NCBI GenBank assembly: GCA_016200265.1
Contig: JACQFE010000021.1
Span: 1-64,000 of the forward strand
Direction of reading: 5' to 3'
Length of the DNA stretch: 64,000 nt
Source of the DNA: Planctomycetota bacterium
GTDB taxonomy: Bacteria > Planctomycetota > Phycisphaerae > UBA1845
This document shows, piece after piece, positions 25,465 to 33,369 of this stretch (its first letter is position 1; the number at the start of each line of letters is the position of its first letter). The position numbers and the translations under genes are program-made. The notes under the pieces were generated by a model. That model was not told where the DNA came from, searched no databases, and worked only from the letters and a program-made list of their open reading frames with translations.

Positions 25465-26391
25465 TCATTCAAGAAAAATTCGCTTCTGGATTTCGTCTAC
25501 AACCTTATCGATATCGGCCTCCGGCGTCAGGTCGATCCAATTCACGTTGCGAAATCGCCGCAACCACGTCCGCTGCGACTTGGCCATCTGCCGCGTATTG
25601 ATCTTGATCCGCTCGATGGCCTCATCGAGATCGAACCGCCCGCATAGGTGCTCGATGATTTCCGCGTATCCTAACGCCTGTCGAGCGGCCACGCTTAGCG
25701 GCTTCGACTCGGCAAGCAATCCGCGAACTTCCTCGACCAGCCCGGCGGCGATCATTCGGCGGACGCGTTCGTTGATGCGGCGGCTTTGGATTTCCTTTTC
25801 CCATCGAAGTGCGATGAAGACGCAATCATGCTTCGTGCGATCGCGGTCCCATTGTTCCTGCAAGGAACTGATTGGCTTGCCGGTGAGTTCGTGTACTTCC
25901 AACGCTCTCACAAGTCTCCGCAAGTCGTTGGGATGCAGTCGTTCTGCGGCCTTGGGATCGACGCCGCGCAATCGCTCATGCAGCGCCGCCGTACCTTCCC
26001 GCTCAGCGATTGCCTCCAATCGTCGCCGCAGCTCCGCATCCGCACCTGGTCCCTCAAATAATCCTTCGCTCAGTGCTTTGATGTAGAGCGGCGTGCCGCC
26101 CACGGCGAGAATCGGTTGCCCGCGCGCGGAAATATCGGCGATCGCTTTCTCGGCCAATCGCACAAACTCAGCGACCGAAAATTCTTCCGACGGCTCGACC
26201 ACATCGAGCAGATGATGTGGAATTCGCCCGCGAACTTCCGCCGACGGCTTGGCCGTCCCAATGTCCATCCGCCGATACACCTTCATCGAATCGACGCTCA
26301 AAATCTCGCCGCCGACGCGCAGCGCCAGCTCCCGCCCCAGCGTCCCCTTTCCCGAGGCCGTACAACCCATGATGAAAATCAAACGTGCCAT
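25465..26391 (-). CDS. miaA: tRNA dimethylallyltransferase MiaA
   Basis: 308 residues. It adds the dimethylallyl group to A37 of tRNAs that read UNN codons. Motifs are the P-loop GCTASGKGTLG (the family usually has GPTASGKT), SVDSMKVYRRMDIGTAKP (substrate loop), LAVGGTPLYIKAL, HPNDLRRLVRALEV and ALGYAEI. The ATG at 26391 follows GGGGGGAGG; the frame is open upstream to 26637 but that part has no family features. The Shine-Dalgarno lies inside a perfect hairpin (26396-26418). Confidence 0.92.
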   Translation of the reverse strand: MARLIFIMGCTASGKGTLGRELALRVGGEILSVDSMKVYRRMDIGTAKPSAEVRGRIPHHLLDVVEPSEEFSVAEFVRLAEKAIADISARGQPILAVGGTPLYIKALSEGLFEGPGADAELRRRLEAIAEREGTAALHERLRGVDPKAAERLHPNDLRRLVRALEVHELTGKPISSLQEQWDRDRTKHDCVFIALRWEKEIQSRRINERVRRMIAAGLVEEVRGLLAESKPLSVAARQALGYAEIIEHLCGRFDLDEAIERIKINTRQMAKSQRTWLRRFRNVNWIDLTPEADIDKVVDEIQKRIFLE

Positions 26392-26395
26392 ATGC

Positions 26396-26418
26396 CTCCC
26401 CCCTTTATAAGGGGGGAG
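26396..26418 (-). promoter_or_regulatory. Hairpin covering the miaA ribosome-binding site
   Basis: CTCCCCCC and GGGGGGAG pair perfectly over 8 bp around a TTTATAA loop (as read on the + strand). On the miaA mRNA the 3' arm is the Shine-Dalgarno itself, 4 bases before the ATG, so the folded form would mask it. It may instead be one of the many REP-like hairpins of this genome. Confidence 0.5.
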
Positions 26419-26675
26419 CGGGAGGGGGGTAAGCGGGGCCTGCGAGGTCACGATCGGCCGCCAACTCTCATTGCATGCCATGTCAATATAAGCACCAAGC
26501 GTCGCGAATCCCTCTACCGGTGAGGCGGAAAGTGTTTTCACGGGCTGGAACGCCCAAAAATCGGCGTTCCTGATACTGTCAAAAAATTGTGGCCTCTGGC
26601 ACGCGAAGTGCCACGACAATATGATGTGTAATACCAATTCCAGAAATTAATGGCGCGGTTCGGTTTCAGTGAGTG

Positions 26676-26697
26676 CCACTGGTAGCTTGCCTGCCAG
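26676..26697. repeat. Short dispersed repeat (CTGGYRGCTTGCCTGCCAG), copy 2
   Basis: Second copy of the repeat at 22155-22176. It lies inside a larger hairpin whose ends are GTGCCA (26674) and TGGCAC (about 26731). The rest of the 26420-26820 spacer holds further short hairpins (for example GGGCTGGAACGCCC at 26540) and no gene. Confidence 0.6.
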
Positions 26698-26845
26698 TAC
26701 TGGTACGGGCGGACAAGCCGCCCATGGCACCCCGGAGGTAGCGCCAATAATTATTGGGATTCGTATAAGAGAGACCATGCATGGGGATCCTGGCGGCCTT
26801 GTCGCACTTCTGAAGCGCTAGGTGGCACAAGAGAGGATGGGGGTC

Positions 26846-28459
26846 ATGAAGGGTGCCGGGAAGCGTTCGACCGTTGTCATCGTATTTCTTAGCCTCATTA
26901 CATCGACCGCTCGTGCCGGGCCGGTCGTTTACACGGATTTGTACGCTTTCCTCAATGCCGCCGGAAATGTACACACCATTGACTTCGAGACGCTGCCCGA
27001 TGGAAGTCCAAGCTACTCGGGTGCCCAGATTACGCCGGAGTTCAACTACACGAAAGAGGGTGTGACGTTCTCAGCGCCAACTCCAGACCTGCGGGTTTTG
27101 GGTGTCCCTGGAAACCATTACCTATTTACAAACGACTCGAGCGGCACAACAACTCGGCTCATTGCCACGCTCACAAATCCCGCAAGGGCCTTCGGGGTGG
27201 AGTTCGCGGGTGCCACAGAACTATCCTTTCTGGACAGTTCGGGTGAATTAATAACGAGAGCGTACAACGGCGGGAATGGAATCGACTTCGGTTTCACGGG
27301 AATTGTTTCTAACATTCCCATTGCCAGCGTAGTTGGTTTTCGGGGGGCCTATTTCGAAGGTTGGCAGTCCGTTCGCTTCACTCCCATCCCCGAACCTTCG
27401 ACGGGAATAGCTCTTCTAGCCGGAATTGCCTTGTGCGCTGCACTCCGTCGAGGGCGAATGAATTCGGCGGGTGCCCACAGTCGTTCGATCCTTCTCATTT
27501 TACTTGTTGGGTTCATCACCTCAGCCGCTCGTGCCGGCGTGGTGGTCTACACGGACTTGCCTTCGTTTCTTCAAGCGGCCGGAGATGTACACACCATCGA
27601 TTTCAAAACGCTGCCCGATGGGAGTCCGAGCTATGCCGGAGCGATGATCACGCCGGAATTTAATTACACGTCGCAGGGGATCAGTTTTGCATCTCCTTAT
27701 GGACAGTCACTGATCGCGATAGCTCCGCCCGCACTTTTTTTGCTACACACGGCCGATCCCGCCGGAAGCAGCGGTCAAGCGTGGATGGTCGCCGATCTAA
27801 TCAAACCCGTGAGCGCATTTGGCATCGAGGTTCCGGGTGGCACAATGTTGTCTGCATTCGACGCCGCAGGGGCTTTGATTGAGAGTACATATCATGTGCA
27901 GAGCGGGTACGCATTCCTAGGGCTCACGTCAGACGTTCCGATCGCAAGCGTCATAAGCGATCGAAGCGCCTCCTTTGAGGATTGGAGCTCTGTTCGGTTC
28001 ACCCCTATCCCGGAGCCTTCGTCTGTCATAAGCCTTCTTATGGGCATTACTGTATTTGTGGGCTTGAAGGGACGGCGGAGGCTTTCTGTGTCCATGCGGC
28101 TCCGTAGCGCGCCAAGTTCACGCGCCATCGTGATAGCGTTTGCATTTGCCGGCTCAGGCGTATGTATAACAGCGCAGGGGCAAACATGTCCCCATGCTTC
28201 TGTAAGCAAAACGTGGACATCGACAGGCGATTTCAACAATGGATTTCCGATCAATGGCGAAGGCCGGGTGGCCCAGGTTGCGCCTTGTGCAACCTGGGGC
28301 CAGGATTTTATCCCCCGAATCCATTCGCCAGCTTCCGAGATCCCGAACCCGTCCCCACCTTTCGCTCCGCGAAAGATGGGCTACCCGCCCAGCGAGTCGA
28401 TTCAACCCCGTTCACGGGGTTTCGCGACGCCGCAGGCGGCGAATAGGCCAGTCCTTTGA
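26846..28459 (+). CDS. Tandem fusion of two PEP-CTERM proteins plus a degraded third unit
   Basis: One continuous frame contains three consecutive secretory units. Unit 1 (26846-27457) has a signal peptide (STVVIVFLSLITSTARA), a β-rich domain and a PEP-CTERM tail (IPEPSTGIALLAGIALCAAL then Arg-rich). Unit 2 (27458-28093) repeats this with its own ATG, signal peptide and tail (IPEPSSVISLLMGITVFVGL). Unit 3 (from 28094) has a signal peptide and a short different domain, then runs into a palindromic repeat at 28266, so its last 65 residues are repeat-encoded. Units 1 and 2 share VVYTDL, VHTIDF.TLPDGSPSY and VRFTPIPEPS. PEP-CTERM tails direct exosortase processing; an internal one in a fusion is unusual. 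GAGGG before the second ATG may allow internal starts. Confidence 0.75.
   Translation: MKGAGKRSTVVIVFLSLITSTARAGPVVYTDLYAFLNAAGNVHTIDFETLPDGSPSYSGAQITPEFNYTKEGVTFSAPTPDLRVLGVPGNHYLFTNDSSGTTTRLIATLTNPARAFGVEFAGATELSFLDSSGELITRAYNGGNGIDFGFTGIVSNIPIASVVGFRGAYFEGWQSVRFTPIPEPSTGIALLAGIALCAALRRGRMNSAGAHSRSILLILLVGFITSAARAGVVVYTDLPSFLQAAGDVHTIDFKTLPDGSPSYAGAMITPEFNYTSQGISFASPYGQSLIAIAPPALFLLHTADPAGSSGQAWMVADLIKPVSAFGIEVPGGTMLSAFDAAGALIESTYHVQSGYAFLGLTSDVPIASVISDRSASFEDWSSVRFTPIPEPSSVISLLMGITVFVGLKGRRRLSVSMRLRSAPSSRAIVIAFAFAGSGVCITAQGQTCPHASVSKTWTSTGDFNNGFPINGEGRVAQVAPCATWGQDFIPRIHSPASEIPNPSPPFAPRKMGYPPSESIQPRSRGFATPQAANRPVL
28266..28389. repeat. Two-hairpin composite repeat (BIME-like), copy 1
   Basis: It begins GGGTGGCCCAGGTTGCG, contains TGCAACCTGGGGCCA and, after a variable middle, CACCTTTCGC and GCGAAAGATGGG. 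The first part is a stem of CCAGGTTGCG/TGCAACCTGG and the second a stem of CTTTCGC/GCGAAAG. This copy overlaps and ends the coding region of the PEP-CTERM fusion gene. Confidence 0.75.
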
Positions 28460-28665
28460 GGACTGGTCGAACGCGCCGGCGATTCTGATTGGTATTTTGT
28501 TTTCCTCGCGCTGCAGCCCGTTTCAACGGGCTTCTCGATCAGTTGCTATCAAATGAAAAACGCGTTGAAACGCGCTCGGAAAATCAGAAAAAATGGATGG
28601 GGCTTGACGCTTCACCGGCCGTAAAACGGCCGGCCTAACGAACGACTAAGGCCGGTGAACCGGCC
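28448..28665. repeat. Cluster of five different short hairpins
   Basis: Perfect palindromes follow one another: CCAGTCCTTTGAGGACTGG (28448-28466), AGCCCGTTTCAACGGGCT (28515-28532), CGCGTTGAAACGCG (28561-28574), CCGGCCGTAAAACGGCCGG (28615-28633) and GGCCGGTGAACCGGCC (28650-28665). The stems differ, but several share GTTTCAAC or GTTGAAAC-like loops. No gene lies here. Confidence 0.8.
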
Positions 28666-28670
28666 TCGTC

Positions 28671-28770
28671 GGGTGGCCCAGGTTGCGATGTCTGCAACCT
28701 GGGGCCATGATTTCGTCCCTAATGCTTTGAATCCATCCCTCACCTTTCGCTGCGCGAAAGATGGGGCACC
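28671..28770. repeat. Two-hairpin composite repeat, copy 2
   Basis: Second copy of the element at 28266-28389, starting GGGTGGCCCAGGTTGCG and ending GCGAAAGATGGGGCACCC. The two ends of the element are themselves inverted (GGGTGGCCC / GGGGCACCC). Confidence 0.75.
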
Positions 28771-28773
28771 CTT

Positions 28774-28911
28774 TTATCCCGTGTGTCGTCTCAGGCTTGT
28801 TTCAATCCAGTGAGCGAGTTCGTCGGCGGTGAGGTCATAAAACAACCGATAACGAATCCGATTGCGGCGATCCCGATGAGTTCTCGCTCCAGGAATCAGT
28901 CGTTTGTTCGC
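28774..28911 (-). pseudogene. 45-codon coding remnant, family unknown
   Basis: Read on the minus strand, the stretch between two stop codons gives a protein-like segment: KRLIPGARTHRDRRNRIRYR, then LFYDLTADELAHWIETSLRR and HTG. It has no start codon and looks like the 3' end of a lost gene. The last 11 codons recur at 29774-29808 (ending IETSLCRHTG then stop) and partly at 30178-30200, so the dispersed repeats here may be relics of the same gene end. I do not recognise the family. Confidence 0.4.
28776..28808. repeat. 33-bp dispersed repeat ending GTTTCAATCC, copy A
   Basis: ATCCCGTGTGTCG, four variable bases, then AGGCTTGTTTCAATCC. Copy B (29776-29808) is identical except for the four central bases and lies exactly 1,000 bp away, on the other side of the toxin-antitoxin pair. 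A shorter copy C is at 30178-30200. Confidence 0.8.
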
Positions 28912-28980
28912 CTATGCGTTGCCCGAATTGGCTCCACTCGCTATACTTATTAGGGTTCAACAATCGCGAGTGACACGACC

Positions 28981-29256
28981 ATGACCGTCAGTTTTCAATT
29001 GCCATCCGAATTGGCCGAGAACCTTCAACGAGGACTCGGAGACCTTGACCTTGCTGCCAAAGAAGCCCTGCTCGTTCAAGCCTTTCGGAGCGGCCTGATT
29101 ACTCACTATGGGCTATCTCAGACTTTGGGCATCGATCGCTTCGAGACTGATGCGCTGCTCCAGCGTTATCGAGTGACCGAAGGGACGCTCACTTCTGAAG
29201 ACCTCGAGGAAGAGCGGAACAATCTCGACCGTCTTCTAGGCCCGGCTCGCTCCTGA
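28981..29256 (+). CDS. UPF0175-family antitoxin
   Basis: 91 residues. FQLPSELAENLQRGL, then AAKEALLVQAFRSGLITHYG and LSQTLGIDRFETDALLQRYR fit UPF0175 proteins, which have an N-terminal β-strand for DNA-binding dimerisation and a helix-turn-helix-like middle, and commonly pair with PIN-like DUF3368 toxins. The acidic C-terminal tail (LTSEDLEEERNNLDRLL) is the likely toxin-binding part. Its TGA overlaps the ATG of the toxin gene as TGATG, so the two are translationally coupled. The pair probably represses its own promoter. Confidence 0.85.
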   Translation: MTVSFQLPSELAENLQRGLGDLDLAAKEALLVQAFRSGLITHYGLSQTLGIDRFETDALLQRYRVTEGTLTSEDLEEERNNLDRLLGPARS

Positions 29257-29741
29257 TGCTCGTCGTCGCCGATAGCTCGCCAATCATCACCTTGGTGAAA
29301 ATTCAGCAGGTCGATCTTCTTCCGAAGTTCTTTCAACGCCTCATCATTCCACCGGCTGTTGCTACGGAGCTTTCAGACCCAAGGCGTTCTGCGGCTGTAC
29401 GCGAACTCATCGAATCCGCACCCGATTGGCTGGAAACGATGTCGCCCACGGCACTCAAAATCATTCCCGGCCTCCATCCTGGAGAATCGGAAGCAATCAG
29501 TCTCGCCCTGGAGCTTCACGCCGAATTGCTCCTCATCGACGAGCGAACAGGATATCGCGCAGCGAAAGCAAGGGGCTTCAGCGTCGTGGGATTCCTGGGC
29601 ATTCTCGAACGCGGGGCCCGCGAAGCATTGCTCGACCTCAGAGAAGCATTCGATCGCTTGCGGCGCGACCCGACGATCTGGATCAATCATAAGCTCCTCG
29701 ACCAGCGACTTGACTACTTCCTGAAAGATCGGCTCGGATAG
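29256..29741 (+). CDS. DUF3368 PIN-like toxin
   Basis: 161 residues. VVADSSPIITL gives the first acidic residue of a PIN-like nuclease, PGLHPGESEAISLALEL the second and LLLIDERTGYRAAKARGFSV the third region; GFLGILERGAREALL and the C-terminal helices are typical of DUF3368. Related PIN toxins cleave RNA in a metal-dependent way. It overlaps the UPF0175 antitoxin gene (TGATG). The pair is bracketed by the 33-bp repeats at 28776 and 29776, which may mark a mobile or duplicated segment. Confidence 0.87.
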   Translation: MLVVADSSPIITLVKIQQVDLLPKFFQRLIIPPAVATELSDPRRSAAVRELIESAPDWLETMSPTALKIIPGLHPGESEAISLALELHAELLLIDERTGYRAAKARGFSVVGFLGILERGAREALLDLREAFDRLRRDPTIWINHKLLDQRLDYFLKDRLG

Positions 29742-29775
29742 TTCCTCTTGTATGAGGGCCCGCCCTTTTCGATCT

Positions 29776-29808
29776 ATCCCGTGTGTCGGCAAAGGCTTGT
29801 TTCAATCC
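29776..29808. repeat. 33-bp dispersed repeat, copy B
   Basis: See copy A: 29 of 33 bases agree and all differences are in the four central bases (TCTC against GCAA). It begins 35 bp after the DUF3368 stop codon. Confidence 0.8.
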
Positions 29809-29829
29809 GCGGACAACGCCTCTTGGTTC

Positions 29830-30060
29830 ACCTTGTTTCGACGTTTCGACGTTTTTCACCTCGCTCGACGAAAAAACAAATTCCACCGATCACCCTCGAC
29901 GTTATACCTGCATGGAAACCGTGCTCTCTCGCGACCGAACATCTGCGTCAATCTGCGGATCTGCGCTTGCCTCGCTGCCTCATTGCCTTACCGTTTTCGA
30001 TCTTCTCTCTTCGCTATTCGGTCTCGTTTTTCCGTGTTTTTTCGAGTTTTCAGTTTCTAG
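29830..30060. repeat. Word-repeat spacer
   Basis: It contains tandem TTTCGACG words (29838-29860), CTGCCTCATTGCC-type words (29968-29992) and a T-rich part with CTTCGCTATTCGG. The latter two resemble the minus strand of 9780-9926. No gene is supported in 29742-30285. Confidence 0.5.
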
Positions 30061-30067
30061 TCCTCAA

Positions 30068-30127
30068 GTGCCACACTATGACACTCACGAAAAAATACAT
30101 TACCAAACGAACCCATCTGAAAGTCTT
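30068..30127. repeat. Dispersed 60-bp repeat, copy 2
   Basis: Second copy of the repeat at 1518-1578, same orientation, sharing CAAACGAACCCATCTGAAAG exactly. Confidence 0.75.
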
Positions 30128-30177
30128 ACTGGAATCGCAACGGGAGAGGGGGAGCTGGTGAATGTCATCGCCCTGAA

Positions 30178-30200
30178 TCGTCGCAGGCTTGTTTCAATCC
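30178..30200. repeat. GTTTCAATCC-ending repeat, copy C (short)
   Basis: The sequence here, ending AGGCTTGTTTCAATCC, matches the last 23 bases of copy A with one difference. It lacks the ATCCCGTG part. Confidence 0.7.
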
Positions 30201-30285
30201 AGCGGTGGACGGCTCCGACTTGGGTGCATTTTGTATCAATTTTATCACGCTCGTGCAATACGAAACCGCACCTAACGTTAAGAAT

Positions 30286-31578
30286 CTAAGCGCCGCTCGC
30301 AGCAATGCGGACGGTGCTTTTTTCATGTGCTTCATTTAGAGAATAGAAATGCCTGATGGTTCGCGCGATTCGCGACACATCATGCTCGGTGAGTGGTGGA
30401 ATGTTGGGGATGCGGATGATGCGGCTCTCGACTTCGCGGGCCACGGGACAATCGCGACGCAGCGAATTGTAAAACTCGAGGTCCGCGCAATTTCGATATT
30501 CACTCGTCTCCGCGTCGATGCCGTGGGAGAACAAGTTTTCGCACAAGTCGGCGGCTCGCTCGGCCAGAACTCCGTAATAAAGACCGTTCCAGGCTCCGCC
30601 GAACTGTGAGGCCAATGGACGGATTTCATTTACGCCAGCGAGCGCATGATCGAGCATCTTGCCCACGGCTTGCCGTCGCGCAATCAGCTCATCGACTTTG
30701 GTCAACTGACTTCGACCGAGCACCGCCTGAAATGGATGAAATGCTCGCGACGACGCGGGATTTAGAGAACGATCAAGATGCGGTTGCTCGGTCATCATTT
30801 GTTGCTGGATATCACCTTTGAACCAACGCAGCAGTCGAAGCGCCGGCCAGGCGCCGAAACTGAAGACAGACTCTCGCGTGCTGAAATCCATCACCGCGCC
30901 AGTCACTGCCGCTCGCCACGCCCCGCTTCCGGTACGGCCCTCAAACAACCGCTCAAGCCGATCTCGGATAGCAGTCGCAAGTGCATCATCATCGGTCACA
31001 ATCATTCCGCCGCCGAATGTGGTCAGAAGCTTCAACACGCTGAAACTATAGATTGCCGCCCTACCAAATGTTCCAACCTGCCGATCGCCGATGCGCGAGC
31101 CCAAAGCGTGCGCACAATCTTCGAGAACCACAAGGTTGTGGCGCTCGGCAATTCGTGTGAGCGCGTCCATGTCGGCCGGATGCCCGAACATGTGCGTGGC
31201 CAGAAGCATCTTCGTACGCGGCGTGATCAATCGTTCCACGTCATCCGCATCAACGTTCAGGTCGCCGCGGCGAATGTCCGCGAAACGCGGAGTCATTCCG
31301 AATTGGCAGAACCGCTCGATGACAGCGAACAAGTTGAAGGCCGGAACAATGACCTCATCGCCGGGAGCAAAGTTCATCGCTTCAAGAAGCAGATGGATTC
31401 CCAATCGCCCGGATGACACCGCGATCGCGTGACGACGACCGACATAGGCCGCGAATTCCCGCTCGAATGCGGCAATCTCACGGGCGTTGCGACGCGGTGC
31501 AATGAGTGCGCCGAGAATTCGCGCATAGTCCCCCGCAGTGATGTGCAAACGATGTCGTGGGATGGATGTAAGATGCAT
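30286..31578 (-). CDS. DegT/DnrJ/EryC1/StrS-family PLP aminotransferase
   Basis: 430 residues, fold type I sugar-aminotransferase family. VSSGRLGIHLLLEAMNFAPG is the cofactor phosphate region, LVVLEDCAHALGS carries the Asp that contacts the ring, and IYSFSVLKLLTTFGGGMIV has the Schiff-base Lys near residue 181. The C-terminal part is longer and less usual than in sugar aminotransferases. It begins 15 bp after the radical SAM gene on the same strand, so they are probably one operon. Such pairs occur in natural-product, surface-sugar or lipid modification; the substrate is not evident. Confidence 0.82.
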   Translation of the reverse strand: MHLTSIPRHRLHITAGDYARILGALIAPRRNAREIAAFEREFAAYVGRRHAIAVSSGRLGIHLLLEAMNFAPGDEVIVPAFNLFAVIERFCQFGMTPRFADIRRGDLNVDADDVERLITPRTKMLLATHMFGHPADMDALTRIAERHNLVVLEDCAHALGSRIGDRQVGTFGRAAIYSFSVLKLLTTFGGGMIVTDDDALATAIRDRLERLFEGRTGSGAWRAAVTGAVMDFSTRESVFSFGAWPALRLLRWFKGDIQQQMMTEQPHLDRSLNPASSRAFHPFQAVLGRSQLTKVDELIARRQAVGKMLDHALAGVNEIRPLASQFGGAWNGLYYGVLAERAADLCENLFSHGIDAETSEYRNCADLEFYNSLRRDCPVAREVESRIIRIPNIPPLTEHDVSRIARTIRHFYSLNEAHEKSTVRIAASGA

Positions 31579-31593
31579 AACTTGCGTTGAGTC

Positions 31594-33015
31594 CTAGCCC
31601 ATCGTCGCGAGGCCGAGGCGCACCAGCTTCCTCAATTCAAAGAAACTGCGCACGTCGAGCAATCTCTGAAAGACAACGCGAGGCGAAAAATAGAATGATC
31701 GCATGGCCTGGCGGCGAAGTTTTTCAACTTGCGCCGGATTCAAGTGTGTGTGGCGAATGTTGCCGGCTGCGAAGGCTAAATCAGACTCTTCACGCAAGAA
31801 ACCCTCTTTTCTTGCTCGCTCTTCGTATGGAGTGCCCGGAAGCGCGTTGACCACGTTGAATGAGACATAATTCGGCCGAAGAGAACGAGCGAATCGAATG
31901 GTGTCGCGAACGTCCTGCTCGGTGTCATCTTCGAACGCCAGCATGATGAAGGCCGTTGTTTCAATGCGAAGTCGCCGGCAATCGGCGAAGACTTCGGCAA
32001 TTTTTTCGTCCGTGATTTTCTTGTCCAGCATCCGGCGCTTCGATTCGTGGGCATGCTCGACGCCGAATTCGATGCCGTAGCAACCGGCCTCTTTCATGAG
32101 TTCAAGCATGTCACGAGTCGCGACATCGACGCGCGTGGTGCAGAGCCATTTAAGCCCGAGTTTGCGATTCGCGAGCTTGGCGAGAAATTCCTCGGCAAGT
32201 CCACGATGCAGCCCGAAGGTCAGGTCCTTGAAATACACTTCGCGGAAGCCGAGGCGGTCGATCTCCACAAGTTCCTCGATGACGTCATTGACGTCGCGAT
32301 AAAGCATTTTCTTGTAAAGCTGATTGTCGATGCAAAATTCGCAGCGGAACGGGCAGCCGAATGCCCATTGCACGCAGGTCACGGGGCCGCGTTTGCTTTG
32401 CGGGAAGCAATAACGCCCATCCCGAAAGATGTCGTGCTCGGGGCGAGAAATCCGCAGGCCATCGCCGTATCGAACCTTGGCCTCGGGCACCATAAGCTGA
32501 GTGGCTTCGTATTTCGCAATGTTGAATGGAGCTACGCTGTCGCTGCCGGGGGTTATAAGTTCACCGAGGTTGTTCTCGGCCGTATTCAGGATCATGCCGT
32601 CGAGCCATTGATGATCCTGCAGGATGCGAGCAAGACGCGGCTTGTCCTTCAGAAGCACGATCGTTCCCACGCCATAGACTGGAATTCCGCCAAGTGATGC
32701 CTTGAGTTCCTTTAGGTGAGCCAGCTCCTCTTCCAGTTGAGAACTGGAAAGAAGCGAAATGATGCCCTGGACACCCTCCTTACGTATACGATCAAGAAGC
32801 TGCGACCAGGTTAACCGATCGAGCTGGGCGTCGATGTAGTGAGGCCGAAATCCCGCATCGCGAATCGCCCCGGACAATAGTATCAGGTCGATGCTTGGAA
32901 AATGAGCGTCATGGGCGGAGTCTTTCTCTCGCAACGAAGCTCGGCGGCAGAAATCCGACGCGCTCGGTGGATCTAACAGGAGAAATGATTGTTGATCGGG
33001 CAATTGCATCCCCAC
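31594..33015 (-). CDS. B12-binding-type radical SAM protein
   Basis: 473 residues. The first 170 form a cobalamin-binding-like Rossmann domain (LILLSGAIRDAGFRPHYIDA, VYGVGTIVLL) without a clear DxHxxG motif, so true B12 binding is doubtful. The radical SAM domain has the cluster motif GCPFRCEFC near residue 220, then YFKDLTFG, WLCTTRVDV, EAGCYGIEFGVE and FIMLAFEDDTEQDV. The C-terminal 70 residues are Arg-rich helices. It is probably cotranscribed with the downstream DegT aminotransferase. The reaction is unknown. The 354-bp gap 33016-33369 to the divergent membrane protein gene holds no gene and must contain both promoters. Confidence 0.85.
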   Translation of the reverse strand: MGMQLPDQQSFLLLDPPSASDFCRRASLREKDSAHDAHFPSIDLILLSGAIRDAGFRPHYIDAQLDRLTWSQLLDRIRKEGVQGIISLLSSSQLEEELAHLKELKASLGGIPVYGVGTIVLLKDKPRLARILQDHQWLDGMILNTAENNLGELITPGSDSVAPFNIAKYEATQLMVPEAKVRYGDGLRISRPEHDIFRDGRYCFPQSKRGPVTCVQWAFGCPFRCEFCIDNQLYKKMLYRDVNDVIEELVEIDRLGFREVYFKDLTFGLHRGLAEEFLAKLANRKLGLKWLCTTRVDVATRDMLELMKEAGCYGIEFGVEHAHESKRRMLDKKITDEKIAEVFADCRRLRIETTAFIMLAFEDDTEQDVRDTIRFARSLRPNYVSFNVVNALPGTPYEERARKEGFLREESDLAFAAGNIRHTHLNPAQVEKLRRQAMRSFYFSPRVVFQRLLDVRSFFELRKLVRLGLATMG

Positions 33016-33369
33016 GCGATGCGAAGCATGACGCCATAATCAGGCGACCTGCCTAGGGCCGCGAACGCTCTCGCAGTCCAGCATCGCGATTGCGCGGAAT
33101 TCCCGGGACGTCCGGGAAATGCGCGCTCAACGGGCCTTTCGGTAAGATTCGGAATGGGCTTGAGGCAGCCAGGGCGAATTGAATTCTTATCGGAAACAGA
33201 CCGATAACCAAGAGCCGAATGAAGCGACGAAACGAATGATTCTACTTCGGCACTTTTTGCCGCTGTCGCCCTGGGCTGACTTTACTGAGCGACAGAACAT
33301 GGCACACGCTGGTGAACAATCGCGGCGTGCTGCAACCACTGTGCTTCGGATGGGTAAGTACTAGCACTC

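Noticed and set aside
28776-30200. CRISPR array suggested by three repeats ending GTTTCAATCC
   Set aside because: The copies are 1,000 and about 400 bp apart, with genes between them, no regular spacers and no cas genes. Their minus strand reads as a common coding end.
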